A stretch of DNA of 32,519 nt from Bryobacteraceae bacterium (GTDB taxonomy: Bacteria > Acidobacteriota > Terriglobia > Bryobacterales > Bryobacteraceae). The translations under genes and the position numbers were made by a program. Of the stretch, positions 1-7,622 are shown piece by piece. The notes below the pieces were generated by a model. The model searched no databases. It saw only the letters and a program-made list of their open reading frames with translations, and was not told the DNA's origin. Each line of letters starts with the position of its first letter. Position 1 is the first letter of the stretch. The stretch covers positions 1 through 32,519 of the forward strand of contig JASHQT010000053.1 in NCBI GenBank assembly GCA_030039005.1, given 5' to 3'.

Positions 1-95
1 AAACCACTAGCGGCCAATGAAGCTCGGATGACTTTGCGCAAGGCGGCCTCATCATCCACGACGAGAACTCTACACGGCGGTTGCGACGAGGTCAT
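1..95 (-). CDS. OmpR/KdpE-type response regulator, N-terminal fragment
   Basis: Only the first 31 codons lie in the window; the gene runs off the left edge. From ATG at 95 the product begins MTSSQPPCRVLVVDDEAALR, the first beta strand and acidic pair (VVDDE) of a receiver domain. It closely matches the N-terminus of the regulator starting at 3181 (VLIVDDEPPLRK, then the same SLAASG), so the two are paralogues. The start overlaps the end of the upstream kinase gene (stop at 70-72) by 26 bp, which indicates translational coupling. By analogy with its paralogue it should be a DNA-binding winged-helix regulator phosphorylated by that kinase. The output domain is not visible. Confidence 0.85.
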   Translation of the reverse strand, partial: MTSSQPPCRVLVVDDEAALRKVIRASLAASG

Positions 96-1560
96 GGCGT
101 TCACTGTCGGCCGTCGGTAAAGCCAGGCGGAAGGCGACGCCGTCGAAAGCCTCGAATTCGGCGTCGAGCTCCAGGCTGCCTCCCAATGCCAGTGCGATTT
201 TTCGCGCCACAAAGAGCCCCAGCCCGGAGCCGGGCACACTGCGGCGGACGTCCGTGCCGCGGTAAAAGCGATCGAAGATTCTGTGCCTTTCCCCCGGCGG
301 AATCGGCTTGCCAGGGCTGATGACACGCACCACAATGTGTTGTTCGCGGCGCGCGATGGTGAGGGTGATGGTGCTCTTCGGATCCGAATACTTGCACGCG
401 TTATCGAGCAACTGGCTGACTGCCAGGCGTAGGAGCTCCGGATCGGCCATAATCTCCGCGGAATCGCATTCCCGGATCACGGAAATCTCGCGCCCCGACG
501 ACACGCGGGTGTAGTAATCAACGGTATCGGAGATGGTGGCGCCGAAGTCGATCAGTTCCATCCAGGGCTTGATTTCCTCGCGCTCCAGGCGCGCGGTACG
601 CAGAAGGCGCGAGGTAAGCCGGCTCAGGCGCGCGGCTTCCGATTCGACGGTTTCCGCCATCTCGCGGTGAAACTGTCCCATGGAGCCGGCTTCCCGCAGG
701 GCTCCCGCGGCGGCCATGATCGTGGCCAGAGGCGTTTTGAATTCGTGCGCCAACGCATCCAGAATCGCGGTGCGGTAGGACTCGGATTGAGCGGTTGCGG
801 CGGCCCGGCTGGCATGGGCGAAGGAATGCCTGCGTTCCACTTGCGCGCCGGCGAGAGCGCTCAATGGGCCGGCGGTCACGCTGGGTTCTTCCAAGCCTTC
901 AAATCCGATGGCGCCAATGTTTCGTCCCGCGATTCGAATGCACCGCACGGTGATGTTGTGCGCGGGATCGTCGATATCATGGCCTCGGATGAATGCGTCA
1001 CCGGTCCTGGTCTCCAGATGATCGCTGGCCGGACCGGCCATGTAGACCTCGGCGCTCACGGCGTCCAAGACACAAGCGGCCCGAATCCCGAAGGCGCCGA
1101 CAAACGGCTCCAAAAACCTGCTTCCCTTGGCCGGCTCCAGCTCCAGCGCCAGCAGTTGTTGTGCCAACTCGTATAAGCGCTGCAATTGTTGCTGTTGCAA
1201 TAGGGACGACTCCGTTTTCGCACGGACCTTCGTCACCAGGCGCGTAATGACCAGACCGATGACCAAGAAACAGATCAGGCCGAGTAAGTCGAATGGGCTA
1301 GAGACATCGAAAGAGAAGAGGGGATCCGTGAAGAAATAATCCAGGCACCCCACGGCCGCGACGGCAACCACGGCGGAGGCGGCAAAGCATCCTGCCAGCG
1401 ATTGCAGCACCAGAAGCAGCAATAAACAGAAGCTCACCGTAGAAAGGCTAAAGTGCATCCGGATTCCGAGTGCGGTAACCGCGGCCACGCCAGCCAACCC
1501 TATCGCACACCACATCGCAGCGTTCCAAAAGTTGGAGAACTTGAGGCGTTGCATGGGCAT
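70..1560 (-). CDS. KdpD-like membrane sensor histidine kinase (DUF4118)
   Basis: A 496-residue inner-membrane sensor kinase. Residues ~15-110 form the four-helix DUF4118 unit of KdpD, including a GCLDYFFTDPLFSF stretch typical of that domain. A GAF-like segment (~125-245) follows, then HisKA with H272 in ALAHEFKTP, and HATPase_c with an N box (LLDNACKYS), F box (FDRFYRG) and G2 box (GSGLGLFVARKIA). The usual D-x-G-x-G of the G1 box reads SPGKP, so the adenine-contacting Asp is missing. The cytoplasmic KdpD and Usp domains of true KdpD are absent, so this is a short KdpD relative. It is paired with the regulator starting at 95 and diverges from a paralogous pair at 1689-3930. The stimulus is unknown, and no kdpFABC genes are in view. 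Confidence 0.9.
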   Translation of the reverse strand: MPMQRLKFSNFWNAAMWCAIGLAGVAAVTALGIRMHFSLSTVSFCLLLLLVLQSLAGCFAASAVVAVAAVGCLDYFFTDPLFSFDVSSPFDLLGLICFLVIGLVITRLVTKVRAKTESSLLQQQQLQRLYELAQQLLALELEPAKGSRFLEPFVGAFGIRAACVLDAVSAEVYMAGPASDHLETRTGDAFIRGHDIDDPAHNITVRCIRIAGRNIGAIGFEGLEEPSVTAGPLSALAGAQVERRHSFAHASRAAATAQSESYRTAILDALAHEFKTPLATIMAAAGALREAGSMGQFHREMAETVESEAARLSRLTSRLLRTARLEREEIKPWMELIDFGATISDTVDYYTRVSSGREISVIRECDSAEIMADPELLRLAVSQLLDNACKYSDPKSTITLTIARREQHIVVRVISPGKPIPPGERHRIFDRFYRGTDVRRSVPGSGLGLFVARKIALALGGSLELDAEFEAFDGVAFRLALPTADSERHDLVATAV

Positions 1561-1607
1561 CCTGGAGGTGCAGCTACAGGGACAACCAAAGTTTGCGGCA
1601 TAAGCTG

Positions 1608-1670
1608 TGAAAAAGGCATAAAGTTAGGGGGCAACTGGTTGGAGGCACGGGATCTTTATAAATTTTTTAT
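1608..1670. promoter_or_regulatory. Divergent kinase control region with KdpE-like boxes
   Basis: The 128-bp gap between the two divergent kinases holds two AT-rich boxes. One is TTTATAAATTTTTTAT on the plus strand (1655-1670), facing the rightward kinase. The other is CTTTATGCCTTTTTCA on the minus strand (1623-1608), facing the leftward kinase. Both occur again, in the same order relative to the gene, upstream of the VWA gene (3975-4030): the second is identical over 16 bases and the first differs at 1 of 16. From memory, the boxes resemble the E. coli KdpE operator (TTTATA followed by a T tract). Use as operators by the neighbouring KdpE-like regulators is inference. Confidence 0.5.
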
Positions 1671-1688
1671 GAGCCACGGCCCGGTGGA

Positions 1689-3212
1689 ATGCTGCGCGGT
1701 AAACTGGTAACGAGCAAAACCAAGATGCACGCTCGCGGGCTGAAGTCCACCCTCCGGCACATGGCGATTGGCGCGATTGCAGTAGCGTTACTGACTTTCG
1801 TCGCCTTTCGGACGCACCTGAACCTTGCCTCCGCGATCCCGCTTTACCTGTTTGTGATCGTGCTGGAATCCCTGACCGGCGACTTCCCGTCGGCCTTGTT
1901 CGTTGCGGCCATCTCGGCTGGCTGTTTAGACTTCTTTTTCACCGATCCGCTGTTTTCGCTGTATATCGCCAACCCACGGAGTGTGCTGGCGTTGATTGCG
2001 TTTGCGTTTACCTCGCTGGTCATTACAAAACTGGTATCCCGGTTCCGCAAGGAAGCGATCTCGTCGGCCACGCAGAAGGAGCGGCTGGACCGTTTGTACC
2101 AGCTCTCGCAGGAACTGCTGCATCTGGAACCGGATGCCGCTACGGCCGGACAACGGTTACTGGATCCTTTCCGGCGGATTTTCGGCGTAACCGCGATCTG
2201 CTTCTTCGAAGCGCAAACCATGCAAGTGCGCGCTTGGGGTGACTCGGAAACCTTGCCCAACCAGACGCGGGATGCTTATATCCGCGGAGCCGATCTCGAC
2301 GAACCCGGCTCGGCCACATCCGTGCGGTGCCTTCGGGTGGGGGGGCATCTGAGTGGAGCCATCGGCTTTCAGGGGCTGAAGGAACCGGCTGAGACCGCGA
2401 GTGCATTGGCGGCTCTGACGGCGGCGTTGCTCGAAAGAACGAAGTCTTTTCACGACGCCAGCACCGCGTCGGCGGCGGCGCAAGCGGAAGTTTATCGCTC
2501 CGCCATCCTGGACGCGCTGGCACACGAGTTCAAAACCCCGCTCGCCACGATTCTGGCGGCCGCGGGCGGAATCCGGGAAGCAGGACCGTTGGGGCCGGCG
2601 CAAACGGAAATGGCGGATACGGTGGAGAGCGAGGCCACACGGCTCGGCAACCTCACTTCGCGCTTATTGCGGACCGCAAGGCTCGAAAAGCAGGACATCC
2701 GGCCGAGAATGGAACTCACCGATCTGGGCTCGCTGATCAGCCGCGTGGCCCGCCAATACGCGGAACGCTCGCCGGACCGGCGGATCGTCACGCCGGCGAG
2801 TGAGAGGGTCGAAGTGATGGCGGATGCCGAATTACTCCGGCTCGCCATCGGTCAGATCCTGGAGAACGCCTGCAAATACTCCGAGCCCGGGTCGACGGTC
2901 ACGATCCGCATGGACCGCCAGCCGGATGCGGTGGTCATTCGTGTGGCTAACGACGGCAGCAGCATCCGGCCGCAGGAGCGGCAGCTCATCTTCGAGCGAT
3001 TCTACCGCGGCGCGGATGCGCGACGATCGACATCCGGTTCCGGCCTAGGGCTCTATGTCGCGCGCAAGATCGCCACAGCGCATGGCGGCGGCCTGGATCT
3101 GGAATCCAATGAGGCCCAAGACGGCCGCGTGACGTTCTCGCTGAAATTACCCGCGGCAAACACCGAGGTTGAGATTAAGGATGAGTTCAACCATGTCGTT
3201 ACCGCCGAATAG
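1689..3212 (+). CDS. KdpD-like membrane sensor histidine kinase, paralogue 2
   Basis: A 507-residue paralogue of the divergent kinase at 70-1560 with the same layout: DUF4118 four-helix membrane domain (~25-118, with CLDFFFTDPLFSLY), GAF-like region (~130-250), HisKA with H279 (ALAHEFKTP), and HATPase_c with N box (ILENACKYS), F box (FERFYRG) and G2 box (GSGLGLYVARKIA). The G1 position reads NDGSS instead of D-x-G-x-G, again without the canonical Asp. A second in-frame ATG at 1725 is an alternative start, since no strong ribosome site marks 1689. The 3' end overlaps the response-regulator start, so the two are probably co-translated. It likely autophosphorylates and passes phosphate to that regulator; the signal is unknown. 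Confidence 0.9.
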   Translation: MLRGKLVTSKTKMHARGLKSTLRHMAIGAIAVALLTFVAFRTHLNLASAIPLYLFVIVLESLTGDFPSALFVAAISAGCLDFFFTDPLFSLYIANPRSVLALIAFAFTSLVITKLVSRFRKEAISSATQKERLDRLYQLSQELLHLEPDAATAGQRLLDPFRRIFGVTAICFFEAQTMQVRAWGDSETLPNQTRDAYIRGADLDEPGSATSVRCLRVGGHLSGAIGFQGLKEPAETASALAALTAALLERTKSFHDASTASAAAQAEVYRSAILDALAHEFKTPLATILAAAGGIREAGPLGPAQTEMADTVESEATRLGNLTSRLLRTARLEKQDIRPRMELTDLGSLISRVARQYAERSPDRRIVTPASERVEVMADAELLRLAIGQILENACKYSEPGSTVTIRMDRQPDAVVIRVANDGSSIRPQERQLIFERFYRGADARRSTSGSGLGLYVARKIATAHGGGLDLESNEAQDGRVTFSLKLPAANTEVEIKDEFNHVVTAE

Positions 3213-3930
3213 CGTCTTGATTGTGGACGACGAACCCCCGCTGCGCAAAGCGTTGCGGAGTTCTTTAGCCGCCAGCGGGTTCGAGGTCGAGGAAGCACGC
3301 AACGGCGAAGAAGCGCTGCACACTGTGCAGCAGCAGCGCTTCGATCTGGTATTGCTCGACATTAACATGCCCGGAATCAGCGGCATCGATGCCTGCCGGC
3401 GCATTCGCGGCATGTCTCCGGAATCGGGAATCATCATGGTCACAGTGCGGGACCTGGAAGAAGACAAAGTCCGGGCGCTGGAGGCGGGGGCGGACGATTA
3501 CATTACCAAGCCCTTTAAGCTGCGCGAGTTGACGGCGCGTCTGCGCGCGGTGCTGCGCCGCACGCATGCCAACGTGCCGGCCGAACCTGCGATTTTCGAG
3601 GCCGGAAACTTGAAACTGGATGTCGAACGCCGGCAACTCTGGCGGGGGGATGAGGAGATTCATTTGTCCCCCAAGGAGTTTGAGTTACTGGCGTTCATGA
3701 TGAAGCATGCGGGGGCGCCGCTCACGCACGTGAAACTGCTGCGAACCATTTGGGGCCCGGAGTACGGCGGCGAGTTGGAGTACCTGCGTTCGTACGTGCG
3801 CATGCTGCGCAAGAAGATCGAAAAGGATCCCGCGCAACCGGAGTACATTTTGACCGAGCCGTGGGTGGGCTACCGCTTCCGGAATCCTTCGGATCCCGAT
3901 GCTCCGTCGGTACCGGAGGAAGATGAGTAG
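3181..3930 (+). CDS. OmpR/KdpE-family response regulator
   Basis: A two-domain regulator of 249 residues. The receiver (~11-125) has the acidic pair D16/D17 (VDDE), phosphoacceptor D60 (LVLLDINMPG), T88 and K110 (ITKPF). The winged-helix output domain (~140-235) ends with the EPWVGYRF motif typical of OmpR/KdpE proteins. The start overlaps the kinase gene by 32 bp. ATG 3181 directly follows TTAAGG, and ATG 3193 (four codons later) is better spaced from AAGGA, so either may be used. It is the expected partner of the kinase at 1689-3212. AT-rich boxes at the kinase promoters and downstream at 3975-4030 are candidate targets, which would imply autoregulation. A short hairpin plus T-rich tract after the gene may terminate transcription. 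Confidence 0.92.
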   Translation: MSSTMSLPPNSVLIVDDEPPLRKALRSSLAASGFEVEEARNGEEALHTVQQQRFDLVLLDINMPGISGIDACRRIRGMSPESGIIMVTVRDLEEDKVRALEAGADDYITKPFKLRELTARLRAVLRRTHANVPAEPAIFEAGNLKLDVERRQLWRGDEEIHLSPKEFELLAFMMKHAGAPLTHVKLLRTIWGPEYGGELEYLRSYVRMLRKKIEKDPAQPEYILTEPWVGYRFRNPSDPDAPSVPEEDE

Positions 3931-3974
3931 CGATCCCCAGCGGCAACGCCTCTAACCCGGAATTCCGCGCCAAT

Positions 3975-4030
3975 ATAAAAATTTTATAAAGGGCATCTAG
4001 ACGCGCGGGCGTCTCTTTATGCCTTTTTCA
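3975..4030 (+). promoter_or_regulatory. KdpE-like boxes upstream of the VWA gene
   Basis: This stretch holds ATAAAAATTTTATAAA (3975-3990) and CTTTATGCCTTTTTCA (4015-4030), 33-87 bases before the VWA start codon. The second is identical over 16 bases to the box facing the leftward kinase (minus strand 1623-1608); the first matches the other kinase box at 15 of 16. Order and orientation relative to the downstream gene are the same as at the leftward kinase. This suggests a shared operator/promoter and places the VWA gene in the same regulon. The second box also sits directly behind a hairpin and could double as a terminator T-tract. Confidence 0.45.
3999..4028 (+). terminator. Possible intrinsic terminator after the response regulator
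   Basis: Perfect 6-bp stem AGACGC (3999-4004) and GCGTCT (4009-4014) with a GCGG loop, followed by CTTTATGCCTTTTT. The T tract is broken by GCC, so termination may be partial. It lies 68 bases past the regulator stop codon. It overlaps a proposed operator box, so the two interpretations compete. Confidence 0.4.
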
Positions 4031-4062
4031 TTGATCGTGGGCCACACTGAATCGGTATTTCG

Positions 4063-5019
4063 ATGTTTGGCTTCACGATTCCCCGGCTTTGTGGCGTTGC
4101 CTTAGTCTGCGCCGTCTTCGTAACTGACTTACAGGCGCAACGGCTGCTTCCTACTACCTTCCAAAGTAACTCGGCCATGGTGCTGATCCCGGTGAACATC
4201 ACGGACCGCGACGGCAAAACCATCCAAGGGTTGCGGGCGGAGGACTTTACGGTCTTCGATGAACAGGCGCCGCAGCAAATCGCCAGCTTTTCAAGCGAAG
4301 ACGCGCCCTGTTCGGTCGGCTTGGTGCTCGATATCAGCGGCAGCATGCGCTACGCTCTCACCACCACAAAGCGAATCGCCGATGTCTTTTTGAAGGCTTC
4401 GAATCCCGAAGATGAATTCCTGATGCTCACAGTATCGTCCGTGCCGGATGCGGATTCCAGGTTCACCACCGAGACGGAAGCGCTCGCGCAGGACGTCCAG
4501 GCGACTACGCCCGGCGGGATGACGGCTCTGTTGGACACGGTCTACCTGGGCCTGAATCGCATGCGCAAAGCCACGCGTCCGCGCAGAGCCCTGCTGATCC
4601 TCTCCGATGGCATGGACAACCAAAGCCGGTACTCGAAGCGCGAGTTGATGAGACTGGCGCTGGAGACCGATGTGCAGGTGTACACGATTCTGGTGGACGG
4701 GCTTACCGGCGCTTCCGCGGGTCCAGGTCCGTTCGTCCCGAGCATGGCGGCGAAGCCCTGGCAGCAGGCCTCCGAGCGCGAAGGCCCCCAGACGCTCAAG
4801 GAATTGTCGGAGAAGACCGGCGGTCTCTATTTCCACGTGCGCAACGACGCTGAGGGAGCGGAAGCCGCGGCGCGCGCTGCCCGCGCCTTGCGAAACGAGT
4901 ACATCATCGGATATCGGGCACCGAATTCCGGTGCGTCCGGGAAATGGCATCGCGTTCAAATAAAATCGACGGTGCCCAAAGCGCGTATTTTCGCGCGAAG
5001 CGGCTACTACGCTCAGTAG
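4063..5019 (+). CDS. Secreted VWA-domain protein (acidobacterial VWFA-related)
   Basis: A 318-residue exported protein. A signal peptide (FGFTIPRLCGVALVCAVFV, cleavage near AQA) is followed by a beta-rich N-terminal segment (VNITDRDGKTIQGLRAEDFTVF) typical of the VWFA-related family common in Acidobacteriota. A von Willebrand A domain (~84-285) carries a complete MIDAS motif D90-x-S92-x-S94 (LDISGSM), plus TPGGMTAL and ILSDGMDN, which supply the remaining metal ligands. The end reads YIIGYRAPN...ARSGYYAQ, the usual end of this family. Such proteins are periplasmic or surface metal-dependent adhesion/scaffold proteins whose partners are generally unknown. It is a single gene convergent with the cytochrome P460 gene. 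Shared AT-rich boxes upstream suggest control by the adjacent two-component systems. Confidence 0.88.
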   Translation: MFGFTIPRLCGVALVCAVFVTDLQAQRLLPTTFQSNSAMVLIPVNITDRDGKTIQGLRAEDFTVFDEQAPQQIASFSSEDAPCSVGLVLDISGSMRYALTTTKRIADVFLKASNPEDEFLMLTVSSVPDADSRFTTETEALAQDVQATTPGGMTALLDTVYLGLNRMRKATRPRRALLILSDGMDNQSRYSKRELMRLALETDVQVYTILVDGLTGASAGPGPFVPSMAAKPWQQASEREGPQTLKELSEKTGGLYFHVRNDAEGAEAAARAARALRNEYIIGYRAPNSGASGKWHRVQIKSTVPKARIFARSGYYAQ

Positions 5020-5065
5020 GCGCGTAGAACTCCGCCCAGGGCCGGCGCCGCTCCACGCAGTTCAG

Positions 5066-5620
5066 TTAATGCTGAACCGTGTCCTTGTATGTTCCGTGCT
5101 TCTTCGCGGCTGCGATGAGGGTGGGATAATACTGCACGAACGTGGTGTCCACCGCCCCGTGATCGGCGTGGCAGGCGAAGCATTTCGCGGTCTTGTCGAA
5201 AGCCTTGCCGCTCGATGCGTCCTTCGGAATGGAATAGAACGCCCAACCACCGCGCGCGGAATCCTTTACGTGCGCCACATAGCCCATCAGGTCCGTCTGG
5301 AACTGCCCGTCCTTGTTCAAAAACGAATCGTCCGCCGCGGGGCGGCCCACGTCGCGTAGCTCCATCAGCAGCACTGTCTTGTCGGGCCAGGTCCCCGTAT
5401 TCTCAAACCGTTCACGCACGGAGTGCTGTACAAAGATGTTGGCGAACATGGGATGGCCGGCCGGGCCTTCTTCCGGATAGTTCAGGCCGACGCTGGAACT
5501 CAGGAAATCCCACTGCCGGTAATCCTTCGGAAGCACCAATTCGCCGTTTTTGGTGTATTGCTGGGCGTAGCAGCCAACAGCCATGAGGGCGAGCAGTATG
5601 GCGGTCTTCGCCGTTTTCAT
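5066..5620 (-). CDS. Cytochrome P460-family c-type haem protein
   Basis: A 184-residue exported protein with an N-terminal signal (KTAKTAILLALMAVG, likely cleaved after CYA). The fold signature is that of the cytochrome P460 family: LVLPKDYRQWDFL near the start, a central HPMFANIFVQ strand, and a haem-binding C147-x-x-C150-H151 (CFACH) near the C-terminus. P460 proteins are periplasmic haem enzymes that oxidise hydroxylamine or detoxify NO-related compounds in the best-known members; most environmental homologues are uncharacterised. The gene is divergent from the LytS-type kinase at 5744 with ~120 bp between starts, and convergent with the VWA gene. The substrate here cannot be read from sequence. 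Confidence 0.85.
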   Translation of the reverse strand: MKTAKTAILLALMAVGCYAQQYTKNGELVLPKDYRQWDFLSSSVGLNYPEEGPAGHPMFANIFVQHSVRERFENTGTWPDKTVLLMELRDVGRPAADDSFLNKDGQFQTDLMGYVAHVKDSARGGWAFYSIPKDASSGKAFDKTAKCFACHADHGAVDTTFVQYYPTLIAAAKKHGTYKDTVQH

Positions 5621-5743
5621 ATGTGGTACCTAGTATCGGAAACCAAATGAGGAACCGCCAGCCCCTTCCCTGCATAGGTCCGTGGATTGGCTGCATGGGC
5701 GCGCGCACTCCGCCTTTCAGGCATAAACTTTGATAAGACCACG

Positions 5744-6847
5744 ATGTCTTATCTGAACCGCATGCGGCAAGCCCGGTCCGGCCATACCTGGTGGGTGGCT
5801 GTCCTCTGGCTCGCCGTCGGTCTGATCACAGCCACGCAGGTGGTGGTGGGTATGGCCGCCGTCGGGATGCAGCACAACTGGACGGCGCTATTCTTCACCA
5901 CCGTCGGCGCCTGGCTGATCTTCCCGCTCGCCACGCCGCTGATCCTATCTCTGAGCCGCCGCTTTCCTTTGGCGAAGGCGGGCGACTGGAGAAACATCCC
6001 CCTGCACCTGGCCGCCGCCTTAGCGCTCGGCATCGCGCACATCGTGTGGTCCGCTACGCTCGAGTGGGTATTCAATCCGCTGGCCAATCATCCGCCTGCT
6101 TCTTTTCGCCACGTGTTCTTCACCACCGTGTACATGCAATTCCACACCGGGATTCTCATCTACGCGGCTACTGTGGCGATCGGGAATACCATCGATTCGA
6201 TCCGCCGCCTGGTTCGCCGCGAAGCCGAAGCGGCCAAGCTGGCGGGCGAGTTATCGAAGGCCCAATTGCAAGCGCTGCGCCGTCAACTGGAGCCGCACTT
6301 TCTGTTCAATGCCCTGAACGGAATCTCCGGACTGGTGCGGGAACACCGCAACGAAGCGGCGGTGGAAATGATCGCCGGCTTAAGCGACCTGTTGCGGCGC
6401 GTGCTGGAAGACTCGGGCCGGCAACTGGTCCCGCTGGCCGAGGAAGTGTCCTTTCTCGAAAGCTACATCGACCTGCAAGCGATGCGCTTCGGAGACCGTC
6501 TGAAGGCCGTGGTGGATATTCCGGTCGAGCTGTATGGCGCGTTGGTCCCGCAGCTTCTATTGCAGCCGCTGGTGGAGAACGCGATCGTGCATGGCATCGG
6601 AAAGCTGGTGGAAGGCGGAGAGATCCGCGTAACGGCGCGCGAGGTGGATGGAATCCTCGCGATCTACGTCTACAACGACGGCCCGGCATTCTCGCTGGCG
6701 GGCGGTGATCGAACGGGCGTGGGTTTGTCCAATACGCGTGGACGGCTGGTCACATTGTACGGCGCGGGCAGCAGCGTGGAGCTTCGGAACGAGGGCGAGG
6801 CGGGCGTGGAAACGATCATCAAAGTTCCTTACAGGACCGGAGTGTGA
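5744..6847 (+). CDS. LytS/YehU-type membrane histidine kinase
   Basis: A 367-residue kinase of the His_kinase (PF06580-like) class. Four hydrophobic segments occupy roughly residues 17-150. A linker helix follows, then phosphoacceptor H185 in LEPHFLFNALNGISG and a HATPase domain with the class-specific N box LLLQPLVENAIVHGI and a GVGLSNTRGRL G2 box. I chose ATG 5744 over an upstream in-frame TTG at 5687 because the membrane helices begin just after it. Its stop overlaps the GTG start of the LytTR regulator (GTGA), a tight two-gene operon. Such pairs sense envelope or small-molecule signals and act through LytTR-bound promoters. Targets are not identified, but the DUF3179 gene lies 56 bp behind the operon. 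Confidence 0.92.
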   Translation: MSYLNRMRQARSGHTWWVAVLWLAVGLITATQVVVGMAAVGMQHNWTALFFTTVGAWLIFPLATPLILSLSRRFPLAKAGDWRNIPLHLAAALALGIAHIVWSATLEWVFNPLANHPPASFRHVFFTTVYMQFHTGILIYAATVAIGNTIDSIRRLVRREAEAAKLAGELSKAQLQALRRQLEPHFLFNALNGISGLVREHRNEAAVEMIAGLSDLLRRVLEDSGRQLVPLAEEVSFLESYIDLQAMRFGDRLKAVVDIPVELYGALVPQLLLQPLVENAIVHGIGKLVEGGEIRVTAREVDGILAIYVYNDGPAFSLAGGDRTGVGLSNTRGRLVTLYGAGSSVELRNEGEAGVETIIKVPYRTGV

Positions 6848-7566
6848 GTCAAATAGGCGCGGTGGTGGTGGATGACGAACCGCTGGCGCGCGCCAACATC
6901 CTGAGTTTGCTGCGGACGGATCCTGAAATCTCGGTGCTGGCCGAATGCAGCTCCGGCGCGGACGCGGTGAAGGTAGTGCGCGAAGTGAGGCCTTCCCTGC
7001 TCTTTCTCGATGTCCAGATGCCGGGCCTGGACGGGTTTGGCGTACTGGAAACGCTAGGCGCCGACGTGCCTCCGGCGATTGTGTTCGTCACAGCCTTCGA
7101 CCAATATGCGCTGAAGGCTTTCGAAGCCGAAGCACTCGACTACCTGCTCAAGCCTTATGACAATGCGCGGTTCTTCCGCGCGCTCTCCCGCGCGAAAGCG
7201 TCATTGACGCATCGTCCTCGCGAAAACCGCCGCTTGGAACGGATCATGATCCGCGGCGCCGGCCGCATCTCCTTCCTGACGGTGGAGGAAATCGATTGGA
7301 TCGAAGCCGCCGATTATTATTCGTGCCTGCACTCCGGACCGAAAACACACCTGCTGCGCCGCAGCATGGGGGAACTGGAGCGCGATCTGGAGGCGGAGCG
7401 TTTCTGCCGCATTCATCGATCGACGATTGTGAACCTGTCGCGGGTGCGCGATCTGTGCCTTGACAGCAGCGGGGAATACGAAGTCGTGCTGCGGGATGAG
7501 ACGAGATTGAAGGTGAGCCGCGGATATCGCGAGAAACTGCAGTCGGCGATTCAGCGAATGCACTGA
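6844..7566 (+). CDS. LytTR-family response regulator
   Basis: A 240-residue regulator starting at GTG 6844, overlapping the kinase stop by 4 bp. The receiver domain has D10/D11 (VVDDEPLAR), phosphoacceptor D56 (LFLDVQMPG), T83 (VTAFDQYA) and K103 (LLKPYD). The C-terminal LytTR DNA-binding domain (~135-238) shows ISFLTVEEIDWIEAADYY, the CRIHRSTIVNL motif and the terminal KVSRGYREKL. It resembles the AlgR/LytR/BtsR group. It should be activated by the kinase upstream and bind paired direct repeats at target promoters. I could not identify such repeats with confidence. The selenoprotein candidate that follows on the same strand could be co-transcribed. Confidence 0.93.
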   Translation: MSQIGAVVVDDEPLARANILSLLRTDPEISVLAECSSGADAVKVVREVRPSLLFLDVQMPGLDGFGVLETLGADVPPAIVFVTAFDQYALKAFEAEALDYLLKPYDNARFFRALSRAKASLTHRPRENRRLERIMIRGAGRISFLTVEEIDWIEAADYYSCLHSGPKTHLLRRSMGELERDLEAERFCRIHRSTIVNLSRVRDLCLDSSGEYEVVLRDETRLKVSRGYREKLQSAIQRMH

Positions 7567-7622
7567 AATTTGCAGGGAACGGCCTTCCCCCCCGCGCGCA
7601 TTCTTTCGATACTGGGAATACG

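Noticed and set aside
1..4000. A potassium-transport (kdp) locus
   Set aside because: Only KdpD/KdpE-like regulators are present; no kdpF/A/B/C coding sequence is visible in the window.
5060..5077. Inverted repeat GTTCAG-TTAATG-CTGAAC at the cytochrome P460 stop codon as a terminator
   Set aside because: Only 6 bp, AT-containing, and no T tract follows; too weak to call.
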